The position numbers were made by a program, and so were the translations under genes. DNA of 31,529 nt, from NCBI RefSeq assembly GCF_039534165.1, contig NZ_BAAAUX010000028.1, forward strand, positions 1 to 31,529, written 5' to 3'. Positions within the stretch are counted from its first letter, which is position 1. Each line of letters starts with the position of its first letter. Shown piece by piece: positions 7,023 to 13,949 of the stretch. The stretch is from Saccharopolyspora_D taberi (GTDB lineage: Bacteria; Actinomycetota; Actinomycetes; Mycobacteriales; Pseudonocardiaceae). A model generated the notes under the pieces. The model saw only the letters and a program-made list of their open reading frames with translations, searched no databases and was not told the DNA's origin.

Positions 7023-7718
7023 ATGACGAGCCCCGCACAGATCCTCCGCAACAGCGACGCGGTCCTTCTCGACTTCGACGGCCCGGTGTGCAGCGTCTTT
7101 GGCGGCTTCCCCGATCACGAGGTGGCGGATGAACTGCGGGGTCTCTTCAGGGGCGAGCTTCCCGAAGCGGTGGGTGAGAGCCGGGACCCGTTCGACGTTC
7201 TGAGGTATGCGGCAGGCGCCGGCACTGTCGCCACGACTGTCGAACAGCACCTCCGCGACCTCGAAGTTCGTGCTGTGAAGGTCGCGTCTCCAACGCCAGG
7301 TACTGCTCAAGTACTCGAAACTCTTCACGACTTCGGCATTCCGGTCTTCGTCGTGTCCAACAACTCCGCCGCCGCGGTTTCGGCGTACTTCGAAGCCCAC
7401 GGCATGGCAGGCCTCATCGCCGGTGTTTCTGCGAGAACCGGGCCCGAGGTCGACCAACTCAAGCCCAAGCCTTACCTCCTCAAGCGCGCGATCGAAGCGT
7501 TGGAAACAGCCCCTGGCCGGTGCGTCATGATCGGCGATTCGGAGACCGACCTCGAAGCGAGCCGGCACGCGGGAACCCTTGCAATCGGCTACGCGAACAA
7601 GCTCGGCAAGCGGCAACGTTTCGAGCAGTACCGCCCGAACGCGATCATCGATCACATGCATGAGCTGGCCAGGGGAACCCCGCCGCGCGGAGCAGGCCGG
7701 CGCGGCGGGGTGCGCTAG
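7023..7718 (+). CDS. HAD-superfamily hydrolase
   Basis: This 231-residue protein has all four HAD phosphohydrolase motifs: nucleophile D17 and acid D19 in LLDFDGPVC, S112 in VVSNNS, a lysine in LKPKPY (K147 or K149), and metal-binding D172 and D176 in IGDSETD. A helical cap lies between motifs I and II (about residues 25-85). Such enzymes remove phosphate from small molecules; the substrate is not evident. The ATG at 7023 follows the strong ribosome binding site GGAAGGAAGG. The gene forms a pair with the YdcF gene 25 bases upstream. Its last codons (GTPPRGAGRRGGVR) are encoded by a 12-base-pair hairpin, probably a terminator that has been absorbed into the reading frame. Confidence 0.88.
   Translation: MTSPAQILRNSDAVLLDFDGPVCSVFGGFPDHEVADELRGLFRGELPEAVGESRDPFDVLRYAAGAGTVATTVEQHLRDLEVRAVKVASPTPGTAQVLETLHDFGIPVFVVSNNSAAAVSAYFEAHGMAGLIAGVSARTGPEVDQLKPKPYLLKRAIEALETAPGRCVMIGDSETDLEASRHAGTLAIGYANKLGKRQRFEQYRPNAIIDHMHELARGTPPRGAGRRGGVR
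7677..7711 (+). terminator. Terminator-like hairpin inside the HAD gene 3' end
   Basis: ACCCCGCCGCGC (7677-7688) pairs perfectly with GCGCGGCGGGGT (7700-7711) around an 11-base loop. There is no T-run after it. The stop codon lies just beyond at 7716-7718. Confidence 0.55.
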
Positions 7719-7793
7719 GGAGTTGCCTGGCCGTGGTCCCTCTGCGGAAGATGGTCCGAGAGGCCCGTTCGGCGGCCGAGGAAGAGGAGCTCC

Positions 7794-8597
7794 ATGAGCG
7801 GCGTCGAAGTCACCGTGATGAGTGAGGAGAGCTTCCGCGACCTCACCGTGCTGTCGTTCCGCGCTCAGGAGATCGACGATGCCGAGCGCTCCCTCAGCCT
7901 CGCCCCGCTCTACGACGAGATCCGCGTCACCGGTGGCGCCTCCGCCGGGGAGGAACGCAGCGAGCTGCGCGCCAAGCTGGACGCGCTGCGCGGGGACTGG
8001 CAGGACCCGGCGACCTGCGAGATCAAGGTCAGCCGCGAGGGCGTTGAGGTGCGCCGGTCCGGCGCCTGGCGGGTGACCTGGACCGAGCAGGTCGGCGAGG
8101 GCGAGTCCAGGGAGATCTCCACCCTCCACCGGGAGAAGGACTTCGCCCGGATCGGGCAGGGCCCCACCGGCGGCACCGTCGCGGTGGATCTGCACAACCG
8201 CTGGGTCTACGACGCGTCCGACAGCGAGGTCGGCGACGTGGTGACGGTGACCTTCGGGCCTGGCGAGACCGTCCAGACCGTCTCGTTGCCGCGCGTCGAT
8301 CCGCGCCGGCGCGCCACGCTGGAGCTGCGGCTGGCCAACCCCCGCTGGATCGAAGGCAGCGGAGAACTGCGCTGCGGGCTGCGCATGCTCGACGATCCCA
8401 AGCACCTCTCGGACGAGGAGCAGGCCGTCCTGGAGCGCCACCAGGAGGAGCTGGCCGAACTCCAGCAGCGTGCCAGCCGGGGTGGCAGGGCCGACAAGGC
8501 GAGGCTCGCCGCGGCGCGTGCGAAGGGGCCGCCGTTCTCGATCTGGGTGATCCGCGACGCGACCTACACGAGCAACGCCTTCCCCGAGGTCGAGTGA
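7794..8597 (+). CDS. Hypothetical protein with C-terminal coiled coil
   Basis: I do not recognise this 267-residue protein. It is soluble, with no signal peptide or membrane helix. Residues 1-200 appear beta-rich (VTWTEQVGEGESREISTL, GGTVAVDLHNRWVYD, DVVTVTFGPGE). A charged helix with heptad character follows (about residues 205-240: DEEQAVLERHQEELAELQQR), and the protein ends in PPFSIWVIRDATYTSNAFPEVE (read as PPFSIWVIRDATY and TSNAFPEVE). The ATG at 7794 has GAAGAGGAG seven bases upstream. It is 75 bases after the HAD gene but returns to strong third-position G/C bias, so it may be an independent unit. A hairpin at 8607-8640 follows it. Confidence 0.75.
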   Translation: MSGVEVTVMSEESFRDLTVLSFRAQEIDDAERSLSLAPLYDEIRVTGGASAGEERSELRAKLDALRGDWQDPATCEIKVSREGVEVRRSGAWRVTWTEQVGEGESREISTLHREKDFARIGQGPTGGTVAVDLHNRWVYDASDSEVGDVVTVTFGPGETVQTVSLPRVDPRRRATLELRLANPRWIEGSGELRCGLRMLDDPKHLSDEEQAVLERHQEELAELQQRASRGGRADKARLAAARAKGPPFSIWVIRDATYTSNAFPEVE

Positions 8598-8606
8598 CCT
8601 CCGCGC

Positions 8607-8640
8607 TGTGGTGCTGAGGGCGGGAACACTCAGCACCACA
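8607..8640. terminator. Bidirectional terminator-like hairpin
   Basis: TGTGGTGCTGAG (8607-8618) pairs perfectly with CTCAGCACCACA (8629-8640) around a ten-base loop. It lies between the convergent ends of the hypothetical gene (8597) and the small secreted-protein gene (8653). No U-tract follows. Confidence 0.65.
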
Positions 8641-8652
8641 GGGGCGATCTGA

Positions 8653-8850
8653 TCAGGGAGCGACGGGCCAGCCGTTGAACCTGCCACCGATGCAGTTGAA
8701 GCCGGTGGGCGGCCTGCCGGTCTCCACCACCTCGCCGCCGCCGTCCATGCAGAGTTCCGGTGGAATCACGGGCTGGGCCGACGCGGTCATCGCGGCCGGC
8801 CCCGCGATGGCAAGGCCGGCCAGCATGGTGGCCACGATCGCACGACGCAT
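8653..8850 (-). CDS. 65-residue secreted protein with one Cys pair
   Basis: This small gene encodes a Sec signal peptide (MRRAIVATMLAGLAIAGPAA then MTASA) with probable cleavage after ASA at residue 25. The mature peptide is about 40 residues, with only two cysteines (Cys34 and Cys53), which probably form a disulfide. It is rich in Gly and Pro (ELCMDGGGEVVETGRPPTG, FNCIGGRFNGWPV). The ATG at 8850 has AAAGGAG six to seven bases upstream. The gene stands between two perfect 12-base-pair hairpins (8607-8640 and 8871-8898). I do not recognise the family; similar one-disulfide secreted miniproteins are common in actinobacteria. The function is unknown. Confidence 0.78.
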   Translation of the reverse strand: MRRAIVATMLAGLAIAGPAAMTASAQPVIPPELCMDGGGEVVETGRPPTGFNCIGGRFNGWPVAP

Positions 8851-8870
8851 TGCGCACTCCTTTTCCTGTG

Positions 8871-8898
8871 ACAGTTGATCCCGGGCGGGATCAACTGT
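8871..8898. terminator. Perfect 12-bp hairpin upstream of the small secreted gene
   Basis: ACAGTTGATCCC (8871-8882) and GGGATCAACTGT (8887-8898) pair around GGGC. It begins 21 bases upstream of the small secreted gene and 68 bases downstream of the GNAT gene. It may terminate the DoxX-GNAT transcript, or be an operator or 5'-leader structure of the secreted gene. Confidence 0.55.
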
Positions 8899-8965
8899 GA
8901 TCGGAGCACGATCACCCGCACAGCCGCCCGCTGCGTCAGCCCACCGCGCGGCACCCGGAAGAGGA

Positions 8966-9430
8966 TCACTGCCCCGGCCGGAGCTCCCGGTAGTAATAAA
9001 GAATCGGCTCGTCCTCGCCGGGTTCGGTGTTGGTGTAGCCGTGCCGCTCGTAGAAGCGGCGGGCGTCGGTGTCCTCGCCGTCCACATTGATTTCGAGCAG
9101 TTCGCCGCCTCTGTCACGGACGGCGGCTTCGGCGGCGGCGAGCAGTTCGGAGCCGATTCCCCGGCCGCGCAGCTCCGGAACGACGTAGAGCTCGTCGAGG
9201 ACGGCGACCCGGCCCTCGTACCAGACGGCGGGCCGCAGGGTCAGCAAGGCGACGCCGACCTCGCCGGCGAGACGTGCGATCACCGCGTCGTCCGCCAGGA
9301 GTCGCCGCAGTCGGTCGGTGAGGACCGCCGGTCCGGGCGTCGGAACGCCGAACTCCCGGTTGAACGCGTCCAGCAGCTTGGCCACGAGGGCCGCGTCAGC
9401 GGCGGTGGCCGTTCGGGAAGGCTGTTCCAC
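8966..9430 (-). CDS. GNAT-family N-acetyltransferase
   Basis: This 154-residue protein has the GNAT fold and should transfer an acetyl group from acetyl-CoA to an amine. The acetyl-CoA-binding segment is LDELYVVPELRGRGIGSELL, with the R-G-R-G-I-G motif. Motif B follows as ARRFYERHGYT, ending with an acidic loop and LYYYREL. The N-terminal helix is preceded by SRTATAADAALVAKLLDAFN. The GTG start at 9430 lacks a close ribosome binding site, and it overlaps the end of the DoxX gene by 35 bases, so the two are likely one transcript. The substrate cannot be inferred. Confidence 0.87.
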   Translation of the reverse strand: MEQPSRTATAADAALVAKLLDAFNREFGVPTPGPAVLTDRLRRLLADDAVIARLAGEVGVALLTLRPAVWYEGRVAVLDELYVVPELRGRGIGSELLAAAEAAVRDRGGELLEINVDGEDTDARRFYERHGYTNTEPGEDEPILYYYRELRPGQ

Positions 9431-9914
9431 TCGCGCAGTCTTGCAGCTCCCGCCTGCTCCGCGATCGACGGCTGCGCAGGTGGTGGGCCAGCACCGCGAC
9501 GGTCGCGGCCAGGAAGACCAGCTGCATGGCGGTGCGGGGGACGAGCTGGTCGCCGGTCGACAGGCCGATGCCTTCGAGCGCCGCGTGGACGTTGGCCGGG
9601 AACATCACGATCAGCAGCGCGGTGAGCCCGCCCGCGGCCCACGGCGCGGTCGGCTTCCACAGCAGGCCTGCGGCGCCCGCCAGTTCGAGGACCCCGGTGA
9701 TCGTCACCAGCAGCTCCGGGGCGGGCAGCCAGGGCGGGACCATGTTGACCAGTTCGGCGCGCAGTCCGACGAAGTGCGCGAGGCCGGTCGCCACGAACAT
9801 CGCGGCCAGGCCGCCGCGCACGGCCACGGGCCAGGGCCGCAGGCCGCGGACGCCCGCGGCTCCCGCCGCGAGCAGGACCAGGGTGACGACCAGGAGGATG
9901 ATCAGCGGCGCCAT
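9396..9914 (-). CDS. DoxX-family membrane protein
   Basis: This 172-residue protein has an N-terminal anchor (MAPLIILLVVTLVLLAAGAA) and about four further hydrophobic helices, including GLAAMFVATGLAHFVG, LLVTITGVLELAGAAGLLW, AAGGLTALLIVMFPANVHAAL and LVFLAATVAVLAHHL. Loops such as FPANVHAAL are typical of DoxX-like proteins. DoxX proteins are poorly characterised; some take part in membrane redox or thiol stress. The ATG at 9914 has GAAGGAG eight bases upstream; the longer in-frame reading adds an unlikely leader. An 8-base inverted repeat lies 22 bases upstream. The C-terminus is basic (RSRRSRSRRE), and its last 35 bases overlap the GNAT gene. Confidence 0.82.
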   Translation of the reverse strand: MAPLIILLVVTLVLLAAGAAGVRGLRPWPVAVRGGLAAMFVATGLAHFVGLRAELVNMVPPWLPAPELLVTITGVLELAGAAGLLWKPTAPWAAGGLTALLIVMFPANVHAALEGIGLSTGDQLVPRTAMQLVFLAATVAVLAHHLRSRRSRSRRELQDCASGTAFPNGHRR

Positions 9915-9935
9915 GGCGGACGCTCCTTCGGAAGA

Positions 9936-9982
9936 CAGTCTTGTCGCTGTCAAGACTGAGCACCCGAAGTGAACTTGTCAAT
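9936..9982 (-). promoter_or_regulatory. Operator/promoter region of the DoxX-GNAT pair
   Basis: CAGTCTTG (9936-9943) and CAAGACTG (9951-9958) form an inverted repeat with a seven-base spacer, the size expected for a MarR or TetR dimer site. On the minus strand a TTGACA hexamer occurs at 9982-9977 and again inside the repeat. The -10 element is not convincing. No regulator gene is adjacent. Confidence 0.45.
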
Positions 9983-10085
9983 GGAAAGATGCCTGGTCGC
10001 GCGAGCCTGCTTGCTTTAACGAATCGCGCGGTACACTAAAGAAACTTTCACGTCTGGGCCCCGAACGTTCGCACGCCCGGGGGTA

Positions 10086-10123
10086 CGAATCGCCGCTGCG
10101 GCACCGGCCGCGGCGGCGATTCG
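10086..10123 (-). terminator. Terminator-like hairpin after the DUF5302 gene
   Basis: CGAATCGCCGC (10086-10096) pairs perfectly with GCGGCGATTCG (10113-10123) across a 16-base loop. It begins seven bases after the DUF5302 stop on the minus strand. No U-tract is seen. Confidence 0.6.
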
Positions 10124-10129
10124 TCCAGG

Positions 10130-10303
10130 TCACCCGGTCTTGCGGCGGAACGACCGCTTCGAACCGGCCTGCTCGTGCGCCGCTCCGATCTTGGAGCGGT
10201 GGTCCTGGTGCGCTTCCCCGGCCTTGGTCCGGCTGTTCTTGCGCTCCAGCGCCTCGCGCATCTTGCGCCTGACGTCGTCCGGTCCGGCCTGCTGGTCTGC
10301 CAT
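10130..10303 (-). CDS. DUF5302-type small basic protein
   Basis: This 57-residue protein begins MADQQAGPDDVRRKMREALE, continues ERKNSRTKAGEAHQDHRSKI, and ends in a basic tail (AGSKRSFRRKTG). The DDVRRKMREALERK and S/HRSKIG segments match the small actinobacterial DUF5302 family as I recall it. It is highly charged and probably mostly helical or disordered, with no signal peptide. The ATG has an excellent ribosome binding site (AGGAGG, six bases upstream). The gene is monocistronic and followed by a hairpin. Its role is unknown. Confidence 0.85.
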   Translation of the reverse strand: MADQQAGPDDVRRKMREALERKNSRTKAGEAHQDHRSKIGAAHEQAGSKRSFRRKTG

Positions 10304-10374
10304 GCGAACCTCCTGTGTCGCAGCGGGCTACCGGAAGAACATCGCACGCCGCCGACGCGGTGGCCAGCAATTTT

Positions 10375-11232
10375 TCAGCCGACGTCCACCCGCTGCGCCG
10401 GGGCGACGTGGCGGAGCAGCCGCATCGCGTCCTCGTCCGGGCTGCCCTCCGGCGCCTGGTAGACGATCAGGCGCTGCTGGGTGCCGCTGACCGCCAGCAC
10501 CTCGTAGCCCAGGTCCATCCGGCCGACCGACGGGTGGTTGAACGACTTCACCCCGGCCGACTTGGGCTGCACCTCGTTGCGCTGCCACATCGCGTGGAAC
10601 TCCTCGCTCCTGCGCGTGAGCTCGTCGATCAGCCCCGTGACCCGCGGATCGCACGGGTTGTCGCCGAAGGTCGACCGCAGGTGCGCCACCGAGTCCTGGG
10701 CGATGTCGTGCCAGCGCACGTAGAGCGTGCGGGCGCTGGGGTGCAGGAAGACGTACCGCAGCGAGTTGCGCCGCTCCGGCTCCCACTGCTCTATGCCGGG
10801 CAGCAGCGCCCAGCCGGACGGGTTCGCGGCGAGCACGTCGTTGCTCTGGTTGAGCACGTACGCCGGGCAGCCGCCGAGCGAGGTGAGCAGCCGCTGCACG
10901 GTCGGGCGCACCACCTCCCGCTCCGGCTCCGGCGTGCCGCGCGGCGGGCGGGCGGCGTGCCGGGCGAGGTTGTGCAGGTGCTGGTGCTCGGCCTCGTCCA
11001 GCCGCAGGACCCGGGCCAGCGCGTCGAGCACGGCATCGCTCGGGTGGCGTTCGCGGCCCTGTTCGAGGCGCGTGTAGTAGTCCATGCTGATCCCGGCGGT
11101 GGCCGAGATCTCCTCGCGCCGCAGGCCCGGCGTCCGGCGCACGCCGGTGCCGACCGGGATGCCCAGGTCCTCGGGCTTGCGCCGCGCCCGGCACGCCTTG
11201 AGGAAGTTGCCCAACTCGTTCTTGCTGCCCAC
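10375..11232 (-). CDS. MmyB-type HTH transcriptional regulator
   Basis: This 285-residue regulator has an N-terminal XRE-type HTH (about residues 5-80) with the hallmark RRTPGLRREEISATAGISMD then YYTRLEQGRERHPS. A C-terminal MmyB-like PAS-type ligand domain follows (from about PAYVLNQSNDVLAANPSGWALL), including SLRYVFLHPSARTLYVRWHD and GVKSFNHPSVGRMDLGYE. The GTG at 11232 is chosen because it opens the conserved NELGNFLKACRARR segment; the longer open frame upstream reads the promoter. The gene is divergent from the aldo/keto reductase gene. The 21-base palindromic motif in the space between them recurs before the SDR gene, so this protein probably controls both. Confidence 0.87.
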   Translation of the reverse strand: MGSKNELGNFLKACRARRKPEDLGIPVGTGVRRTPGLRREEISATAGISMDYYTRLEQGRERHPSDAVLDALARVLRLDEAEHQHLHNLARHAARPPRGTPEPEREVVRPTVQRLLTSLGGCPAYVLNQSNDVLAANPSGWALLPGIEQWEPERRNSLRYVFLHPSARTLYVRWHDIAQDSVAHLRSTFGDNPCDPRVTGLIDELTRRSEEFHAMWQRNEVQPKSAGVKSFNHPSVGRMDLGYEVLAVSGTQQRLIVYQAPEGSPDEDAMRLLRHVAPAQRVDVG

Positions 11233-11276
11233 GCTTCGATGCTGACACAGTTCAGCGTCCGGACCGGCGTCATGGC

Positions 11277-11297
11277 TGGGTGCATCACACCCAGGAA
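11277..11297. promoter_or_regulatory. Operator-like repeat before the aldo/keto reductase
   Basis: TGGGTG and CACCCA form an inverted repeat with a five-base spacer, followed by GGAA. The pattern TGGG-N7-CACCCAGGAA recurs at 13285-13305. It lies between the divergent HTH gene and the reductase gene, 69 bases before the reductase ATG. Confidence 0.55.
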
Positions 11298-11365
11298 AGC
11301 CGCTGCCTGCCCGTGGCCCGCGCGGTGCTCCATGCTCGAAGTCGTTCGAGACGAAGGGGAACGAC

Positions 11366-12370
11366 ATGAGCGACAAGCGGGTGCAACTCGGCACGGGTGG
11401 TCCGGTCGTGGGGCCGCAGGGACTCGGCTGCATGGGGATGAGCGAGTTCTACGGCCCGACCGACGAGGACGAGGCCCGGCGCACCCTCGAACACGCGCTG
11501 GAGCGCGGGGTCACGCTGTTCGACACCGCCGACATCTACGGCACGGGCGCCAACGAGCAGTTCCTGTCGCCGTTCGTGCGGGCGCACCGCGACGAGCTGA
11601 CCATCGCCACCAAGTTCGGCATCGTCCGCGACCCGGCCCGGCCGCTGTACCGGGGGAAGCGCGGGGACGCGCCGTACGTGCGGGAGGCGGCCGAGGCCAG
11701 CCTGCGCAGGCTGGACATCGAGGTCATCGACCTCTACTACATGCACCGCAGGGACCTTTCGGTGCCGATCGAGGAGACCGTCGGCGCGATGGCCGAGCTG
11801 GTCCGGGAGGGCAAGGTCCGCCACCTCGGGCTGTCCGAGGTGACCGCGGCGGAGCTGCGCGCCGCCGTGGCGGTGCACCCGATCGCCGCGGTGCAGAGCG
11901 AGTGGTCGGTGTTCAACCGCGACGTGGAGAACGCGGTCGTGGCCGCTGCTGCCGAGCTCGGCGTGGCCTTCGTGCCGTACTCGCCGCTCGGCCGCGGCTT
12001 CCTGACCGGGACGTTCACCGACGCCGCGCAGCTGGGCGAAGGCGACTTCCGGGCGGTTTTCCCGCAGTACACGGGGGAGAACGCGGCCCGCAACGCGGCG
12101 CTGCTGGAGCCCGTGCGGGAGATCGCGCACCGGCTCGGCGCGACGCCGGCGCAGGTCGCGCTGGCGTGGGTGCACTCGCGCAGCCGGGTGCACGGGCTGC
12201 CGGTGGTGCCGATCCCGGGCACCCGCCGGCAGAGCAGGCTGGACGAGAACCTGGCCGCCGCCGAGCTCGAACTGTCCACTGAGGACCTGGCGGTGCTGGA
12301 GCCGATTTCGGCGCAGGTGGCGGGAACCCGCTACGCCGACATGAGCTTCACCTCCGCGGGCCGGGAGTGA
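11366..12370 (+). CDS. Aldo/keto reductase
   Basis: This 334-residue NADPH-dependent oxidoreductase reduces carbonyl compounds to alcohols. The catalytic tetrad is visible: Asp53 and Tyr58 in LFDTADIYGTG, Lys83 in IATKFG, and His127 in LYYMHRRD. The cofactor end has PVVPIPGTRRQSRLDENLAA. The beginning GPQGLGCMGMSEFYGP is typical of the YakC/AKR13-like group. The ATG has GAAGGGGAACGAC just before it. It is divergent from the MmyB-type regulator and convergent with the SDR gene. The natural substrate is unknown. Confidence 0.92.
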   Translation: MSDKRVQLGTGGPVVGPQGLGCMGMSEFYGPTDEDEARRTLEHALERGVTLFDTADIYGTGANEQFLSPFVRAHRDELTIATKFGIVRDPARPLYRGKRGDAPYVREAAEASLRRLDIEVIDLYYMHRRDLSVPIEETVGAMAELVREGKVRHLGLSEVTAAELRAAVAVHPIAAVQSEWSVFNRDVENAVVAAAAELGVAFVPYSPLGRGFLTGTFTDAAQLGEGDFRAVFPQYTGENAARNAALLEPVREIAHRLGATPAQVALAWVHSRSRVHGLPVVPIPGTRRQSRLDENLAAAELELSTEDLAVLEPISAQVAGTRYADMSFTSAGRE

Positions 12371-12374
12371 CGAC

Positions 12375-12410
12375 GTCGTGCGCGGTGCCGGCTCCGGTAC
12401 CGCGCACGAC
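12375..12410. terminator. Bidirectional terminator hairpin
   Basis: GTCGTGCGCGGT (12375-12386) pairs with ACCGCGCACGAC (12399-12410), and pairing continues inward (GCCG with CGGT, one G-T pair) to a four-base loop. It lies between the convergent reductase (12370) and SDR (12417) stops. Confidence 0.75.
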
Positions 12411-12416
12411 CGCGGA

Positions 12417-13226
12417 TCAGTCGTGGTCGGTGGCCGTGGAAACGTGCTCCCACACATCGAGTTCCCGCGCCACGTGGTCGAGCTTCGCCCGCACCCGCGC
12501 CACCGCGTCCTGGCCCAGTTGCAGGCGGGTCGGCGGATGCGGCGTGTGCGCGAGGTCGACGATCGCGGCGGCTGCCTTGGCCGGGTCGCCTGCCTGGAAA
12601 CCGTTGGCCTCCTTGGACATCCGGCGCCGCTCGCCCGCTGTCCCGGCGTAGTCGTCGATGACCAGTTCGGCGTGCCGGAGGCTGGACGGGTCGAGGAAGT
12701 CGGTGCGGAACGCGCCGGGCTCGACGATCGTGACCGCCACGCCGAGCGGTTCCAGATCACCGCGCATGGCCTCTGTGATCCCCTCCAGCGCGAACTTCGT
12801 CGCCGCGTAGATCCCGGAACCGGCCTGCGTGATGAAACCGCCAATGGAGCCGATGTTGATGACCCGGCCGCTGCGCCGCTCCCGCATCCCGGGCAGCACC
12901 GCCCGCGTCACCGCGAGCAGGCCGAAGACGTTGGTGTCGAACACCGCCCGGACCTCGGCGTCGGAAACCTCCTCCACCGCGCCGAAAATCCCGTAACCGG
13001 CGTTGTTGACCAGGACGTCGACGCGGCCGACCGCGGCGACCGCCCGCTCGACCTGCGCGGGATCGGTGACGTCCAACGCGACCTTGGTCAGGTTTTCCCC
13101 GTCGGGCAGCGGAATCGAATGCGGATCACGTGCGGTCGCGGCGACCTGGTCGCCCCGTTCCAGTGCGGCGCGGGCGATTTCCAGCCCGAGACCGCGAGAA
13201 GCACCGGTGATTAACCAAACGGACAT
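12417..13226 (-). CDS. Short-chain dehydrogenase/reductase
   Basis: This 269-residue classical SDR has the NAD(P)-binding TGASRGLG (7-14), the structural NNAG (74-77), and catalytic Ser127, Tyr140 and Lys144 (YAATK). The basic residue after the glycine motif and the TARD segment suggest NADPH. The PGAFRTDF stretch after the active site is typical of the group. The ATG at 13226 has AAAGG five bases upstream; the GTG two codons earlier overlaps that site. The gene is convergent with the aldo/keto reductase, and the same operator-like motif lies 58 bases upstream, so the two enzymes probably respond to the same regulator. The substrate is unknown. Confidence 0.9.
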   Translation of the reverse strand: MSVWLITGASRGLGLEIARAALERGDQVAATARDPHSIPLPDGENLTKVALDVTDPAQVERAVAAVGRVDVLVNNAGYGIFGAVEEVSDAEVRAVFDTNVFGLLAVTRAVLPGMRERRSGRVINIGSIGGFITQAGSGIYAATKFALEGITEAMRGDLEPLGVAVTIVEPGAFRTDFLDPSSLRHAELVIDDYAGTAGERRRMSKEANGFQAGDPAKAAAAIVDLAHTPHPPTRLQLGQDAVARVRAKLDHVARELDVWEHVSTATDHD

Positions 13227-13284
13227 GGGCACCTTTCCTGGGAAGAACGGTCTCCCACGCTAGAAGCGATCCGCGATTCGCGGA

Positions 13285-13305
13285 TGGGCGTGCCACACCC
13301 AGGAA
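13285..13305. promoter_or_regulatory. Operator-like repeat before the SDR gene
   Basis: TGGGCG and CACCCA, with a five-base spacer and then GGAA, match the motif at 11277-11297 in the pattern TGGG-N7-CACCCAGGAA. It sits two bases from the end of the chorismate mutase gene and upstream of the SDR on the minus strand. A separate inverted repeat (ATCCGCGA / TCGCGGAT) lies between it and the SDR start at about 13269-13285. Confidence 0.5.
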
Positions 13306-13307
13306 CG

Positions 13308-13838
13308 TCAGTCGCAGACCGAGGGCAGCGCGCGTCCGACTCCCGCCTGGTGCAGGGGATCGAGCCGCATCTCCTGTCCGATCCGGAAGAACGCGCCGGT
13401 CAGCTCCCCCTCGCACGACGGGTGCGCGCGGACGTCGGCGGTGTCGCGGATCTCGACCAGCAGCTCGTCGTTGAGGCGGTCGATGACCGGGCGGACCTCG
13501 CCCAGGTCGGGGCGTTCGGTGGGCTGCTCGTCGGGATGCGCGGCCCAGTACTGGTGCAGCCCGCGCTGCACGACCTTGTTCGCCTCGATCTGGTCCCGGA
13601 AGACGCGCCTGGTCAGCTCGGGGTCCACGCCCATCGCGGTCGCTTTGGCGGCCATGGTGTCGAGCACCTGCTGCTCGCGCGCGGGATCGTCGATCGGCTG
13701 GTCCGTGCCCCACTTCGCCGCGGCGACCTGGTCCGCGGTCGCCACCCGCTCGGCGGCCACCTGGACCAGCGGTTCCAGCGGTTGCGGAGCGGCTGCGCCG
13801 GCGAGCGCGGCGACGACCAGCAGGGATGAGCCCAACAT
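13308..13838 (-). CDS. aroQ: Secreted chorismate mutase (AroQ gamma type)
   Basis: This 176-residue protein has a short signal peptide (MLGSSLLVVAALAGAAA) with cleavage near residue 17. The all-helical chorismate mutase domain follows and should convert chorismate to prephenate. Helix 1 carries LVQVAAERVATADQVAAAKW with probable substrate-binding Arg31 and Lys42. Helix 2 carries VFRDQIEANKVVQRGLHQYW, and Cys142 and Cys175 probably form the disulfide known in the secreted mycobacterial enzyme. The ATG at 13838 has AGGAGG just upstream. The gene is divergent from the PAP2 phosphatase. Exported chorismate mutases have no known extracytoplasmic pathway; their role outside the membrane is unsettled. 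Confidence 0.87.
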   Translation of the reverse strand: MLGSSLLVVAALAGAAAPQPLEPLVQVAAERVATADQVAAAKWGTDQPIDDPAREQQVLDTMAAKATAMGVDPELTRRVFRDQIEANKVVQRGLHQYWAAHPDEQPTERPDLGEVRPVIDRLNDELLVEIRDTADVRAHPSCEGELTGAFFRIGQEMRLDPLHQAGVGRALPSVCD

Positions 13839-13949
13839 CGTGCCTCCTGGGGATCTTGTGGTTTCGAGGGTGCACCCTGACGAAAGTAAAGTCGATCGGT
13901 GCCGAAAGAGCACCGCGGGGACACTGCCGCGATCCCTAGCGTCGGCGCG

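Noticed and set aside
10011..10037. TTGCTT and TACACT as a plus-strand promoter
   Set aside because: The spacer is 15 bases and no plus-strand gene follows.
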